The translations under genes were made by a program, and so were the position numbers. This document shows, piece by piece, positions 25,874 to 35,934 of a stretch of 64,000 nucleotides of DNA (position 1 is its first letter; each line of letters opens with the position of its first letter). Source of the DNA: Streptomyces sp. SID9727 (GTDB taxonomy: Bacteria; Actinomycetota; Actinomycetes; Streptomycetales; Streptomycetaceae); assembly GCF_010550605.1 (NCBI RefSeq), contig NZ_JAAGNI010000356.1:51312-115311 (forward strand), written 5' to 3'. The notes beneath the pieces were generated by a model. It was not told where the DNA came from. It searched no databases and was given only the letters and a program-made list of their open reading frames with translations.

Positions 25874-26275
25874 GTGAACGGCGTCGTACACGTCCTGACC
25901 GCGGACGTCGTCGGGCCGCACGCTCACCTGGCACGGTTCACCGTCCATCTGCGGCATCTTTCGCACGACCCGCTCGCCGTCCACTGCGACTTCCTGTCAC
26001 CCGACGGCCGGCCGACGGTGACCTGGGTCTTCGCGCGGGCTCTGCTGGAGGAGGGTGTGAACGGCCTGGCCGGTGAGGGCGACGTACGCGTACGTGCGGC
26101 CGGTACTCATACGGAACTGGTCCTGCGGTCGCCCTCGGGCAGGTGCGTCCTGTACCTCCGTACCGCCGCTGTGCTCACCCATCTCGCCCGCACCGACACC
26201 TGGCCGTCGACGGTCGCGGAGTGCGTCGCGCGAGCGGTCGACGAATTGCTCGCGGGCCTCACGACGGCCGGCTGA
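25874..26275 (+). CDS. SsgA-like (SALP) sporulation/cell division regulator
   Basis: A 133-residue member of the actinomycete SsgA-like family, which steers septum placement and wall synthesis during sporulation. Signatures are HCDFLSPDGRPTVTWVFARA, LLEEGVNGLAGEGDVRVR and the SPSGRCVLYLRTAAVLTHLA stretch. GTG 25874 was chosen with GGAGCG upstream; an ATG at 25859 is in frame. It lies 51 bp after the FMN reductase and 165 bp before the YcaC-like gene, an unusual place for a SALP. It may be a bystander or may link development to this cluster. Confidence 0.8.
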   Translation: MNGVVHVLTADVVGPHAHLARFTVHLRHLSHDPLAVHCDFLSPDGRPTVTWVFARALLEEGVNGLAGEGDVRVRAAGTHTELVLRSPSGRCVLYLRTAAVLTHLARTDTWPSTVAECVARAVDELLAGLTTAG

Positions 26276-26440
26276 CGTCTCTGCCCCGGGGCCGCAGGTG
26301 TGCAGGCAGGGCACAGGAAGCGGACCTTCACAGTCAACCGCCTTCTCACCGGCGGCCATAGGTTCGCCATGTCGAGCGCGGCACCGGTCGGTGTCCGGCT
26401 GCTCTTACCTCATCCCACTTATTTCACCCGAGGAATCACC

Positions 26441-27103
26441 ATGTTCGATCCCAGCTCCGTTCAGGCCGCCCCGAGTCCGGACCTGCTGACACCCGACAAC
26501 GCGATGATGCTCTTCGTCGACCACCAGCCGCAGATGTTCTTCGGCGCGGCGAGCGCCGACCGTGCAGGCGTCATCAACGCCACGGTCGGGCTCGCCAAGT
26601 CCGCCCGCGTCTTCGACGTGCCGGTGGTGCTCTCCACGGTGGCCGCCGAGTCCTTCTCCGGCCCGATCCTGCCGCAGCTCCTGGACGTCTTCCCGAAGCA
26701 CGGGGTCATCGACCGCACCTCGATGAACGCGTGGGAGGACGCCGCGCTCGTCGAGGCGGTCAAGGCCACCGGGCGCAGCAAGATCATCCTGTCCGGTCTC
26801 TGGACCGAAGTCTGCCTCGTCCTTCCCGCCCTGTCCGCGCTCGGTCAGGGCTACGAGGTGTACGTCGTCGCCGATGCCTCCGCGGGCGTCACCGCGGAGT
26901 CGCATGAGCACGCCATGCAGCGCATGACGGCTGCGGGCGCCGTGCCCGTCACCTGGCTCCAGGTGCTCCTCGAGCTCCAGCGCGACTGGGCGCGCGGCGA
27001 GACCTACGCCGCGACGCTCGATGTCGTGAAGGAGCACGGGGGCGCGTACGGCATGGGTGTCGTCTACGCCCAGTCGATGATCAGCCCGCACGCGGCCGGC
27101 TGA
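26441..27103 (+). CDS. YcaC-like isochorismatase-superfamily hydrolase
   Basis: A 220-residue cysteine hydrolase. The acidic residue is in LFVDHQPQMFFG (Asp27). VIDRTSMNAWED matches the YcaC variant of the lysine region, and LSGLWTEVCLVLPALSAL carries the cysteine (125). The C-terminal part (MTAAGAVPVTWLQVLLELQR) is also YcaC-like. Family substrates are amides or carbamate-like compounds, mostly unproven. ATG 26441 has the ribosome binding site GAGGAATCACC. A strong hairpin follows the gene before the next start, so it may be the last gene of the upstream transcript. Confidence 0.85.
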   Translation: MFDPSSVQAAPSPDLLTPDNAMMLFVDHQPQMFFGAASADRAGVINATVGLAKSARVFDVPVVLSTVAAESFSGPILPQLLDVFPKHGVIDRTSMNAWEDAALVEAVKATGRSKIILSGLWTEVCLVLPALSALGQGYEVYVVADASAGVTAESHEHAMQRMTAAGAVPVTWLQVLLELQRDWARGETYAATLDVVKEHGGAYGMGVVYAQSMISPHAAG

Positions 27104-28015
<912 letters not shown>

Positions 28016-28038
28016 CCCCCTCTGTCTGAGACCCTCCC

Positions 28039-28079
28039 GGTGCCGGGGCGGTGACGAACGACGTCACCGCCCCGGCACC
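28039..28079. terminator. Perfect 17-bp bidirectional terminator hairpin
   Basis: GGTGCCGGGGCGGTGAC at 28039-28055 is the exact reverse complement of 28063-28079, with a seven-base loop. It separates two converging operons. Confidence 0.85.
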
Positions 28080-28164
28080 TTCGTGCGTGCGGACGCGGGC
28101 CGCCACCAGTGCGTCGTCCGACTCGCGGTGCGTGGCACAGCCGGAGGCCGCGGGCGCAGCGAAA

Positions 28165-28196
28165 CGCCCCGCGTCCGGGAGACCGGGCGCGGGGCG
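28165..28196. terminator. Second hairpin between converging operons
   Basis: CGCCCCGCG at 28165-28173 pairs with CGCGGGGCG at 28188-28196. It lies 14 bp past the Dps stop codon and probably terminates the minus-strand operon. Confidence 0.7.
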
Positions 28197-28209
28197 GGCG
28201 GTGGGGGGA

Positions 28210-28773
28210 TCAGCGGGTCCGAAGGTTCCCGGGAGCGGAGGCGTCCTTCGCCGCCTCGGCCGCAAGGAACCACGCCTGCCGCTCCCCCGTGCGGACGATC
28301 GAGGACACGAGCAGGTCCTCGGTGCCGGGGTCGTGGAGGGCGCCGAGCCGGGTGGCGGCCTCGCGGGCGTCCACGAGGATGCCTTCGTGTGTCCTGAGCA
28401 GCCGGTGCAGGAGATCCGGCACGTCCTCGGCTCCGTCGGGGAAACGGGGCACGGAGGTCAGTTCGGCGGCGTGCCGGGGATCGGCGACGGCGATCCCGCC
28501 GAGGATCTGCACCCGTTCCGCCAGATCGTCGACGAGCGCCTGCTGTTCGCCGGCGTGCCGGTCGAAGAGGAGGTGCAGCGAGTGGAAGAGGCCGCCGCGC
28601 ACCTGCCAGTGGCTCTTCTTGTAGAGGGCGTACAGCATGTGGGTGTCGGCGAGTACGCGGTTGAGGCGCTGGGCCGCGTACCGCCGGGTGTCGGCTGTGA
28701 GGCCGAGCGGCACGGGGTGCACCGTCCCGAATTCCTGGAGTACGGCGGGGCGGGAGGTCTGCTGGGTGGTCAT
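28210..28773 (-). CDS. dps: Dps-family ferritin-like DNA-protection protein
   Basis: A 187-residue protein with the Dps ferroxidase signature: ALYKKSHWQVRGG, FHSLHLLFDRHAGEQQALVD and DDLAERVQILGG. Dps dodecamers oxidise iron with peroxide, store it and coat DNA. The protein starts at ATG 28773, which overlaps the DoxX stop (ATGA), and GAGG lies upstream, so it is translationally coupled. The C-terminus ends NLRTR without a long lysine tail. Placement at the end of this operon points to oxidative stress caused by, or accompanying, the upstream metabolism. Confidence 0.9.
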   Translation of the reverse strand: MTTQQTSRPAVLQEFGTVHPVPLGLTADTRRYAAQRLNRVLADTHMLYALYKKSHWQVRGGLFHSLHLLFDRHAGEQQALVDDLAERVQILGGIAVADPRHAAELTSVPRFPDGAEDVPDLLHRLLRTHEGILVDAREAATRLGALHDPGTEDLLVSSIVRTGERQAWFLAAEAAKDASAPGNLRTR

Positions 28774-29285
28774 GAGGCGTTCCTCGGGGTGATCGCGGGT
28801 GAGGGTGTGCGGTGCAGGAGGAGACGGGTCAGCAGGCCGCTGGCGAGCCCGAGTGCGAGGCAGCCGGTGTTCAGCCAGGCCGGCCAGGGGGTGGCTCCGA
28901 GCCGGGAGTCCAGTGACCAGGCACCGGGGCCGGCCAGGACGAGTGCGGCCGGAACCGCGATGAGGAGCAGGGGGTATTCGTAGCCGTCGTTCTGCACCCA
29001 TGGGCCGTGCGGGCGCTTGACGGTGAGGGCGACGGTCATGACGCCCATCACGCCGGCCCCGGCGAGCGGGGTGAGGGCTCCGGCGGCGAGCAGCAGTCCG
29101 GCGCCCACCTGGGTGCCTCCGGCGGCGAGAGCGGTGAGCCGCCCGCCGCGGAATCCGTCCTGCCGGAACTCCTCGACGCCGCCCGCGAGGCCCTTGCCAC
29201 CGAGCCGGAAACTGATCTTCTGCACTCCGTGGCCGGCCACGAGCAGTCCCGTGACGAGCCGGAGCAGCAACAGCGCGCTGTTCAC
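28770..29285 (-). CDS. DoxX-family membrane protein
   Basis: A 171-residue membrane protein with four hydrophobic helices and DoxX marks: LRLVTGLLVAGHGVQKI at the start, LAALAAGGTQVGAGLLL-like second helix, and NDGYEYPLLLIAVPAALVLA. DoxX proteins are small quinone-pathway or redox-stress membrane proteins in actinobacteria. It lies 27 bp after the amidohydrolase and overlaps the Dps start by four bases. Confidence 0.85.
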   Translation of the reverse strand: MNSALLLLRLVTGLLVAGHGVQKISFRLGGKGLAGGVEEFRQDGFRGGRLTALAAGGTQVGAGLLLAAGALTPLAGAGVMGVMTVALTVKRPHGPWVQNDGYEYPLLLIAVPAALVLAGPGAWSLDSRLGATPWPAWLNTGCLALGLASGLLTRLLLHRTPSPAITPRNAS

Positions 29286-29312
29286 GCGTGTTTCTCCTTG
29301 TGGTGAGGTCGG

Positions 29313-31223
29313 TCAGAGCACATAGCAGGGGTCGAAAACCTGCGGCGCGGTGCCCTCGGGAGCGAAGCCGCGTGCCACCCGCCACTGCCGGTGCTGTTCG
29401 GAGGCGCCGACCGCCTCGGCGATCCGGTCGGCCTGACGCGCTCCGATGAGGCCCGGCGGCGGTGTGGCCTGGTAGCCGCCGAAGTGGGCGACGGGACTCC
29501 AGGCCGGGGCGAGCGGGGGCAGCGCCTCGTCGACGCCCTCGTGCTCGGCCGCCGCGTACACGATGCGGCCGCCCACGACGGTGAGTACGGACTCGATGTG
29601 CGGGATGTCGTCCTGGTGGACGGAGAAGTAGTCGTGGCTCAGCAGGGTGAAGTCGGCGTAGCGGCCGACGCCCAGGGTGCCCTTGATGTCCGCCTCGCCG
29701 GTGATCCGGGCTCCGCCGATGGTGTACAGCTCCAGGGCGCGTTCGCGGCTCAGGAGCCGCTCCGGCGGGTAGAGGCACAGGTCCCCCACCGTGCGCCCGG
29801 TGACGAGCCAGTGCAGCGCGACCCATGGGTTGTACGAGGAGACACGCGTCGCGTCGGTCCCGGCGGCCACGGTCAGACCGGCCTCCAGCATCTCGCTCAC
29901 CGGTGGGGTGTGGGCGGCGGCCCGCGCTCCGTACCGTTCGGCGAAGACCCGGCCCTGGAACGACATCCGGTTCTGCACGCCGATGGCCCCGCCCAGCGCG
30001 GCGATTCGCTCCAGGCTGCCGGAGGAGACGGTCTCGGCGTGGTCGAAGAGCCAGCGGCCCTGCCCGGGGAAGAGCCCGTCGGCGGCGAGCTTCTCGAAGA
30101 CGGCGAGGTCCCGGCGGATCGTCTCGTCGTACGTGGCGTGGAGTCGAAAGCCCCAGCCGTGTTCGAGGAGCAGCCGCACGGCCTTCTCGAACTCGCTCTC
30201 GTAGCCGGGGGCGAGGCCGGGGCGGGGCTCGGCGAAGTTCTCGAAGTCGGCGGCGGCCCAGATCAGGTTCTCGCCGGCCCCGTTGAGCCGTAGCCAGGCG
30301 TCGCCCTCGTCAGGCTTCACCATGTCCGTCCAGCGGGCCAGGTCCGCCAGTTCCTGCCCGGCGGTCTGGGGGAAGAGATGGTAGGCGATGCGCAGGGACA
30401 GCTCTCCGGCCCGGGCCAGGTCGGTGACGGCGGCGTAGTTGTCGGGGAAGTTCTGGAAGCCGCCTGCCGCGTCGACCGCCGAGGTGAGCCCGAAGCGGTT
30501 GAGTTCGCGCAGGAAGTGCCGTGTGGACAGGCGCTGCTCCTCGGGGCCGAGGCCGGGGGCGCGGGCGAGCGTCGAGTAGAGGACGAGGGCGCTGGGCGCG
30601 GCCAGGAGGAGGCCGGTGGGCTCACCGTCGCGGCCCCGGACGATCTGCCCGCCGGCGGGGTCGGGGGTATCGCGGGTGAGTCCGGCCGCGCGGACGGCGG
30701 CTCGGTTGAGCAGCGCGGACTGGTAGAGGTGCAGCACGAAGACGGGTGTGTCGGGGGCGGCCGCGGTCAGTTCGGCGACGGTCGGCATACGGCGTTCGGC
30801 GAACTGGTCGGCGGTCCAGCCGCCCACGACACGGATCCACTGACCCTTCGGCGTACGCCCGGCCTGTTCACGCAGCATGGCGAGGGCCTGTCGCAGCGAC
30901 GGCACACCGTCCCAGCGCAGTTCGAGTACGTAGTTGAGTCCGCCGCGGATCACGTGCAGATGGGAATCGTTGAGTCCGGGCACGACACGGCGTCCGAGGG
31001 CGTCCACGACGCGGGTGCCGGGGCCGGTCACAGCGGCGACGTCACTCTCGTCACCGATCGCGAGGATCATGCCGTCGCGTGCGGCGAGGGCCGAAGCGGC
31101 GGGCCGGGCCGGGTCACCGGTCCACACCTTGGCGTTGCGGACGACGAGGTCGGCGCCGGCCGCTGGGGCGAGGCCCGGCTGCGGTGTGAACCCGCCGACG
31201 GGCATGGGGGTGCTGCTGGTCAT
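29313..31223 (-). CDS. Amidohydrolase family 3 (YtcJ-like) metal hydrolase
   Basis: A 636-residue amidohydrolase. The metal-binding HxH is in VVPGLNDSHLHVIRGG (residues 88-90). Further conserved positions are RLHATYDETIRRDL, WLFDHAETVSS and the terminal metal aspartate in VAAGTDATRVSSYNP. The C-terminal composite sheet follows (IKGTLGVGRYADFTLLSHDY). Enzymes of this group cleave N-acyl or N-formyl bonds of small molecules. It has no signal peptide. It is the third gene of the esterase-to-Dps operon, so amide and ester cleavage are probably steps on one substrate (inference). Confidence 0.85.
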   Translation of the reverse strand: MTSSTPMPVGGFTPQPGLAPAAGADLVVRNAKVWTGDPARPAASALAARDGMILAIGDESDVAAVTGPGTRVVDALGRRVVPGLNDSHLHVIRGGLNYVLELRWDGVPSLRQALAMLREQAGRTPKGQWIRVVGGWTADQFAERRMPTVAELTAAAPDTPVFVLHLYQSALLNRAAVRAAGLTRDTPDPAGGQIVRGRDGEPTGLLLAAPSALVLYSTLARAPGLGPEEQRLSTRHFLRELNRFGLTSAVDAAGGFQNFPDNYAAVTDLARAGELSLRIAYHLFPQTAGQELADLARWTDMVKPDEGDAWLRLNGAGENLIWAAADFENFAEPRPGLAPGYESEFEKAVRLLLEHGWGFRLHATYDETIRRDLAVFEKLAADGLFPGQGRWLFDHAETVSSGSLERIAALGGAIGVQNRMSFQGRVFAERYGARAAAHTPPVSEMLEAGLTVAAGTDATRVSSYNPWVALHWLVTGRTVGDLCLYPPERLLSRERALELYTIGGARITGEADIKGTLGVGRYADFTLLSHDYFSVHQDDIPHIESVLTVVGGRIVYAAAEHEGVDEALPPLAPAWSPVAHFGGYQATPPPGLIGARQADRIAEAVGASEQHRQWRVARGFAPEGTAPQVFDPCYVL

Positions 31224-31306
31224 GGAATGAGGCTCCAGTGGGTGGTGAAAGAGTCACGGCGGCAGGAAGGCGACGCCTGCCCGAACGTGGGGGGCTGCGG
31301 CCGTCC

Positions 31307-31996
31307 TCAGAGAGTGCGGCGTACGCCCGCGTGACGTTCGAGGTTGCGCAGCTGCACGCTCAGGTCGCCCTCGACGGCGTGGTGCGCGGGGCCGCTGCGG
31401 CCCAGTGGCAGCACCTCCTCGCCCCGCATGTCCTCCAGCATCAGCGCGAACGCGGCATAGAGGGCGACGGCCGCGAGAAGCAGACCGAGGGCTCCGGAGA
31501 GGACGGTGAGCGCGTGCGCGCCGCTCAGCCCGGCAGCGGCGGCCGCCCCGAAGCGGGGCACGGCCACGCACAGCACGAACCACAGCGCGCGTTTGGCGCG
31601 GGCGACGGACGCCATGAGAAGCGCGAAGAGTGTGAAGCACAGATTGAGCACGCCGAGGACGCGCGATCCGTGTTCCGGGTGCAGGGCGAGGACGAGGGCG
31701 TTGGCGAGCCACGTTCCGGAGAAACACGCCATGAGCGTCGCCGCCAGGACGTCACGTGCTCCGAAAGCGAGTACGGCGACCAGAAGTTGGAGGACGAACG
31801 CGGGCAGGATCGTGAAGGCCACGGCGCGGCCGGCGTCCTCGCCGAGTATGCCGAGCTGGTAGGTCCCGGCGACCACGGAGGCGATGCCGACGGCGTAGAA
31901 GCCGAGGGGCATCGGGGAAGCGATGGGCCGCAGGTTGATGCGGGTCATCGCGCGCAGATCGGGTTCGAAGCGGCGGGCGGGTGGAGGTGTGGTCAT
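31307..31996 (-). CDS. Six-helix membrane protein, GPR1/FUN34/YaaH-like
   Basis: A 229-residue protein with about six transmembrane helices between residues 25 and 195. The entry motif ASPMPLGFYAVGIASVVAG resembles the NPAPLGL region of acetate/succinate transporters of the YaaH/SatP family. ATG 31996 was chosen because AGGTGA lies just upstream; GTG 32005 is in frame. It could export or import the carboxylic acid product of the neighbouring hydrolases. The transport substrate is a guess from the family and the context. Confidence 0.65.
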   Translation of the reverse strand: MTTPPPARRFEPDLRAMTRINLRPIASPMPLGFYAVGIASVVAGTYQLGILGEDAGRAVAFTILPAFVLQLLVAVLAFGARDVLAATLMACFSGTWLANALVLALHPEHGSRVLGVLNLCFTLFALLMASVARAKRALWFVLCVAVPRFGAAAAAGLSGAHALTVLSGALGLLLAAVALYAAFALMLEDMRGEEVLPLGRSGPAHHAVEGDLSVQLRNLERHAGVRRTL

Positions 31997-32120
31997 GGTG
32001 ATCACCTGTCGGAGAAGACTGCTGCCCCATCAGGGCAGCACGGCGGGGCGGGACCGGCCGGTGCCGCATGAAGGCCGGTCCCGCCTGGGCAGGGCTCGAT
32101 ACCGCGGAGTTGAGCGGAGA

Positions 32121-33089
32121 TCAGCGCGGCGACAGCGCCGTACGCAGCGTGGCGACGGCGAGGGCGATCGCGGAGTCGGCGGCCTGTGTTCCGCGCAGCG
32201 CGTTGAGCATGACGAAGTCGTGGATCACGCCCTGATACCGCACGGCGGTCACCGGCACCCCGGCGGCCCGCAGCTTCGCGGCGTACGCCTCCCCCTCGTC
32301 GCGCAGCACGTCCGCCTCCGCGGTGATGACGAGCGCCGGCGGAAGGCCGGCCAGCTGGTCGGTCGTGGCGCGCAGCGGGGAGGCGGTGATGCGGGCGCGG
32401 TCGCTCTCCTCGGTCGTGTACTGGTCCCAGAACCAGCGCATACCGTCGCGGCGCAGGAAGTAGCCCTCGGCGAACTGCTCGTAGGAGGCGGTGTCGAAGG
32501 AGGCGTCGGTGACCGGGTAGAACAGCACCTGCTGGCGCAGAGCGAGGCCGCCGCGCTCCTTGGCCATGAGGGTGAGCGCCGCGCTCATGTTGCCGCCCAC
32601 CGAGTCACCCGCGACGGCGATCCGTTCGCCGTCCAGGCCGTGCCGGGCGCCGTCGGTGACGATCCAGCGCGCCACAGCCCAGTTCTGCTCGATCGCGACG
32701 GGATAACGTGCCTCGGGCGAGAGCGCGTACTCGGGAAAGACAACGGCCGCGCCCGTTCCGTCGGCGAGTTCGCACACCAGCCGGTCGTGGGTGTGCGCGT
32801 TACCGAAGACCCAGCCGGCACCGTGGATGTAGAGGATCACCGGGAGCGGCCCCGTGGGCCCTGCGGGGCGCACGACGCGTACCCGGACGTCACCGGTGTC
32901 AGACGGGACGGTCACCCACTCCTCGTCCACCTCAGGCAGTTCCACAGAGCCGGACTGCGCTTCGTCCACAGCGGCACGGCCCTCTGCGGGGGCGAGGTCG
33001 AAGAGGTAGGGGGGCTGCGCCGTCGCCTCGGCGAACGCAGCGGCGGCCGCCTCCAGGACAGGTGAAGGCGGAACGGGAAAGGATTGCAT
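32121..33089 (-). CDS. Hormone-sensitive-lipase-type esterase
   Basis: A 322-residue alpha/beta hydrolase of the HSL/AB3 group. The oxyanion motif is YIHGAGWVFGN (HGAG in place of HGGG). The nucleophile is in AVAGDSVGGNMSAAL, the acid in ITAEADVLRDEGEAYA and the histidine in QGVIHDFVML. The start ATG 33089 has GGAAGAAG upstream; the long in-frame extension to 33215 has no start signal. It is the first gene of a five-gene minus-strand operon. No signal peptide, so it acts inside the cell. Confidence 0.85.
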   Translation of the reverse strand: MQSFPVPPSPVLEAAAAAFAEATAQPPYLFDLAPAEGRAAVDEAQSGSVELPEVDEEWVTVPSDTGDVRVRVVRPAGPTGPLPVILYIHGAGWVFGNAHTHDRLVCELADGTGAAVVFPEYALSPEARYPVAIEQNWAVARWIVTDGARHGLDGERIAVAGDSVGGNMSAALTLMAKERGGLALRQQVLFYPVTDASFDTASYEQFAEGYFLRRDGMRWFWDQYTTEESDRARITASPLRATTDQLAGLPPALVITAEADVLRDEGEAYAAKLRAAGVPVTAVRYQGVIHDFVMLNALRGTQAADSAIALAVATLRTALSPR

Positions 33090-33329
33090 GAATGGTCTTC
33101 TTCCAGCGCTCAGAGGGGTACGTCGGAGCAGAAGGTGCTGCTCCGAAGAGCACGCTAGGCACGACCGACAGCGAGTCCCGCCGCTGCGCGCACCACTCCT
33201 TGCTCCGCAGCGCACAGCGCTTCGTCAGCGTCAGCACCGCTCGAGGACTTCCGACCACAAGCCGAGGCAGCAACCGGGGGCACGCTCACCGACAGCCTGC
33301 TCTCTGGCGGCTCGCTGTCTGAAGTCCGG

Positions 33330-33482
33330 CCTGACGCCGATCGAGCGCGCCGTCGCCTTCGTATCAACCACCCCGGCGTCGCCTCAGCCATCATCGGCCT
33401 CCGCACCACGGAACAGCTGGAGGTCCTTCCTGCTCGCCGGTGACATCACCCTGCCCGTCGATGTCCTCGACGCGATCGTCGC
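33330..33482 (+). pseudogene. Aldo/keto reductase C-terminal remnant
   Basis: LTPIERAVAFV, then INHPGVASAIIG and LRTTEQLEVL in the next frame, then LAGDITLPVDVLDAIVAP back in the first frame. This is the C-terminal end of an aldo/keto reductase broken by two compensating shifts. Nothing of the catalytic barrel is found upstream; 33090-33329 holds no recognisable gene. Confidence 0.65.
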
Positions 33483-33582
33483 CCCAGAGACACGGCCAAC
33501 GCGGTCGACAACAGCCACGGCGACTTCGAACTGCGAGCAGACCAGCGACGCCGCTGACACACCCGCGTTCGGGGTGAAGCCC

Positions 33583-33880
33583 TTCGAGAAGCTCCTTCCG
33601 CGTCTGCGGAGGGTCACCAAGGACCGGGTGATCTGCTGCTGCAACGCCGCCTTCGACAGGCACGTGGTCTTGGGCGACATCCGGCGGAGCGGGAAGAAGC
33701 CACTGCCCCGGAGGACGATGCTGCCTGGTACTGCCTCATGGAGGCGTATGCCGCGTGGCTCGGCTCGCCCCGGTGGCATCCGCTCGGCGGCGGGCACCGT
33801 GCATTCGGGGACTGCCTCGCCGCACGCCACGTCCTGCTCCAGATCTCGAAAGGGCGTGGGGGACCGCCATTCCCGCGCCG
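33583..33880 (+). pseudogene. DnaQ-like 3'-5' exonuclease remnant
   Basis: TKDRVICCCNAAFDRHVVLG followed, after a frame change near 33690, by MEAYAAWLGSPRWHPLGGG and HRAFGDCLAARHVLLQI. The NAxFD and HRAxGDCxAA motifs are ExoII and ExoIII of DEDD-type exonucleases. The ExoI motif is missing. A dead fragment. Confidence 0.6.
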
Positions 33881-34103
33881 ACGCCGGCGAGCAGGAACTG
33901 GTCGACAGCTCCTGCTCGATGTCTTCGTACTCCTGCGCCGTCGTCAGTCGCCGCCGCTTGTTGGTGTTGGAGTCGAGAACCGCCACGTCGCGCTCGGCAG
34001 GTCGACACCGGACTGGTGACAGGCTGCTCTGGGGGATATCCCCCTTCCGGCCTTGGGGTGTGCCGGATTGCGCCCAGTTGGGGGGCGAAACTAGCGTCCA
34101 GCT
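33881..34103. other. Upstream region of serine hydrolase, no gene seen
   Basis: No supportable coding frame. The last part (34020-34100) presumably carries the promoter and ribosome binding site of the serine hydrolase. Confidence 0.35.
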
Positions 34104-35285
34104 ATGACTTCGACTCTGCGCAAGCACCTCGCCATGGCACTCGGTGTGGCCATGCTGCTCACCGCCGAGGTGACCACCGCCATCGCCCAACCCACCGGTC
34201 CCTCCCCTGCGAAACAGTTACGCCAGGACACCGAGGCGATCCACGCCCTCGGTATCAGCGGTGTGCAGGCCCGCGTGATCACGCCCGAGGGTCGGCAGTC
34301 GGTCGCCACCAGCGGCACCTCCGACCTGAACACCGGCCGCCCGGTCTCTTCCGACGGCTACTTCCGTATGGCCAGCACGTCCAAGACTCTGGTTGCCACC
34401 GTGATTCTCCAGCTGGAAGCCGAGGGCGAGCTGTCCCTGGACGACACAGTCGGCCACTGGCTGCCAGGAGTGGTGCGGTCCCACGGCAACGACGGCAGCC
34501 GGATCACCGTTCGCCAACTGCTCCAGCACACCAGTGGCATCCACGACGACCTGCCCGGATACACCACGCCGGCGGAGTATTACGAGCAGCGCCACGACCT
34601 CCACAGCTCCGAGCAGCTGGTTGCTCGCGCCATGGCCCACGCGCCGGACTTCGCGCCCGGCGAGGGCTGGCAGTACTCCAACACCGGCTACATCCTGCTC
34701 GGCATGATCATCCAGAGGGCCACCGGCCAATCCGCTCACGAGGAGATCGAAGACCGCATCCTGGACCCGCTCGGCCTCGACCAGACCCGGTGGATGGGTG
34801 CCTCGCCCTCCCTGCCCCGGCCGCACGCCAGGGCCTACGAGTTCTTCGGCCCCGGCTCCGTGGTGGACGTCACCGACCAGATACCGGTGGGCTATGAAAC
34901 CTTTTCGTGGGTCACGACCACACGGGATGAGAACGACTTCTTCCGCGCGCTGCTCGCGGGCCGCCTGCTGTCGCTTCGGCAGATGGCCGAGATGAAACAG
35001 ACCGTTCCCGTGAGCGCGGAATTCCAACAGTTCTGGCCCGGCGGTCGATACGGGCTCGGCCTGGTCGAACGCCCCCTGAGCTGCGGAGGAACCTACTGGA
35101 GCCACGAGGGCGGGGACGGCGGCTACATCACGCTGAACGGCGTCACCGACGACGGCAGGCGAAGCGCCGTGGTCTCCATGTCCGAGGCACGCGGTGACAC
35201 CCTGGAGCACATACTGGAGCAAGAGAACGCGGCCGGCGCCCTGATCGACCACGCACTGTGCACCGCGGGCCCGAGCACCCCGTGA
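34104..35285 (+). CDS. Secreted serine hydrolase, beta-lactamase/DD-peptidase (S12) fold
   Basis: A 393-residue exported protein with a signal peptide (LAMALGVAMLLTAEVTTAIA). Active-site motifs of the class C beta-lactamase/DD-peptidase group are present: SxxK in MASTSKTLVA, YxN in WQYSNTGYILLGM and the third motif as SHEGGDGGY (HxG type). It is likely a D-alanyl-D-alanine carboxypeptidase or esterase acting outside the cell. No partner genes: both sides are pseudogene debris. Codon usage fits the host and no defects are seen. Confidence 0.85.
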   Translation: MTSTLRKHLAMALGVAMLLTAEVTTAIAQPTGPSPAKQLRQDTEAIHALGISGVQARVITPEGRQSVATSGTSDLNTGRPVSSDGYFRMASTSKTLVATVILQLEAEGELSLDDTVGHWLPGVVRSHGNDGSRITVRQLLQHTSGIHDDLPGYTTPAEYYEQRHDLHSSEQLVARAMAHAPDFAPGEGWQYSNTGYILLGMIIQRATGQSAHEEIEDRILDPLGLDQTRWMGASPSLPRPHARAYEFFGPGSVVDVTDQIPVGYETFSWVTTTRDENDFFRALLAGRLLSLRQMAEMKQTVPVSAEFQQFWPGGRYGLGLVERPLSCGGTYWSHEGGDGGYITLNGVTDDGRRSAVVSMSEARGDTLEHILEQENAAGALIDHALCTAGPSTP

Positions 35286-35299
35286 GCGGAGGCGTCGCC

Positions 35300-35930
35300 G
35301 CTCCTGGAGTCCGAGGACGAGATCGGCGGGTCCACACAGCTGTCCGCCGGACTCCTGACCGCCTCGGCCACCCGCGTCCGGCAGCGCCTCGGCATCCAAA
35401 ACTCACTCCTGCGCATGTTCCAGCACGACATGGACCTCAACGGCTGGCGGGTCCGGCCCGCCCCCGGTACGTATGTTCTGCGAGGAGTCCGCAGCGGTCG
35501 ACGACTGGCTGCTCGTCCTGGGCGTCGACATACCCGCCCAGGTCTCGCGCAGTGCCCACGAACCCGGGCTGACGCGGGCCGGCGTGGAGGACGTCTGGCG
35601 CGGCCACGTCCCCAAGGACCAGGGATACGGTCTGGTCCAGGTTCTCGACAAGGCCCGCGCCCGCCTCGGCGTGGACCTCGCCCTCGGCAGCCGGGTGGAG
35701 GACCTCGTGGTCCGTGACGGCGCCGTCCGCGGCGTCGTCACGGACGGCGAGGAAGCCACCGCCCCGGCCGTCGTCGTCGCCAGCGGCGGCCTGGCCGCCG
35801 ACCCGGAACTCGTCCGCCGCTTCCTGCCCGATGCCGAAGTCGCCGGCGAGGCGCTGTTCGTCGTCGCCGTACCCGGCTCGCGGGGCGATCACATCGGGCT
35901 GGCCGAACGGCACGACTTGGCACTGTTCGG
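35300..35930 (+). pseudogene. FAD-dependent oxidoreductase (fumarate reductase-like) fragment
   Basis: ESEDEIGGSTQLSAGLLTAS, then FQHDMDLNGWRVRP, and after a frame change near 35470 FCEESAAVDDWLLVLGVDIP, GLVQVLDKARARLGVDL and GGLAADPELVRRFLP. This is the middle of a flavoprotein of the fumarate reductase/3-ketosteroid dehydrogenase type. The N-terminal GxGxxG and the C-terminal domain are absent. It ends where an IS3 fragment begins (about 35930), which probably truncated it. Confidence 0.75.
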
Positions 35931-35934
35931 GCAG

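Noticed and set aside
31996..32010. Another copy of the CGNR-associated motif (ATCACCTGTC)
   Set aside because: Only nine of ten bases match, and it overlaps the ribosome binding site and start of a gene, which explains the sequence.
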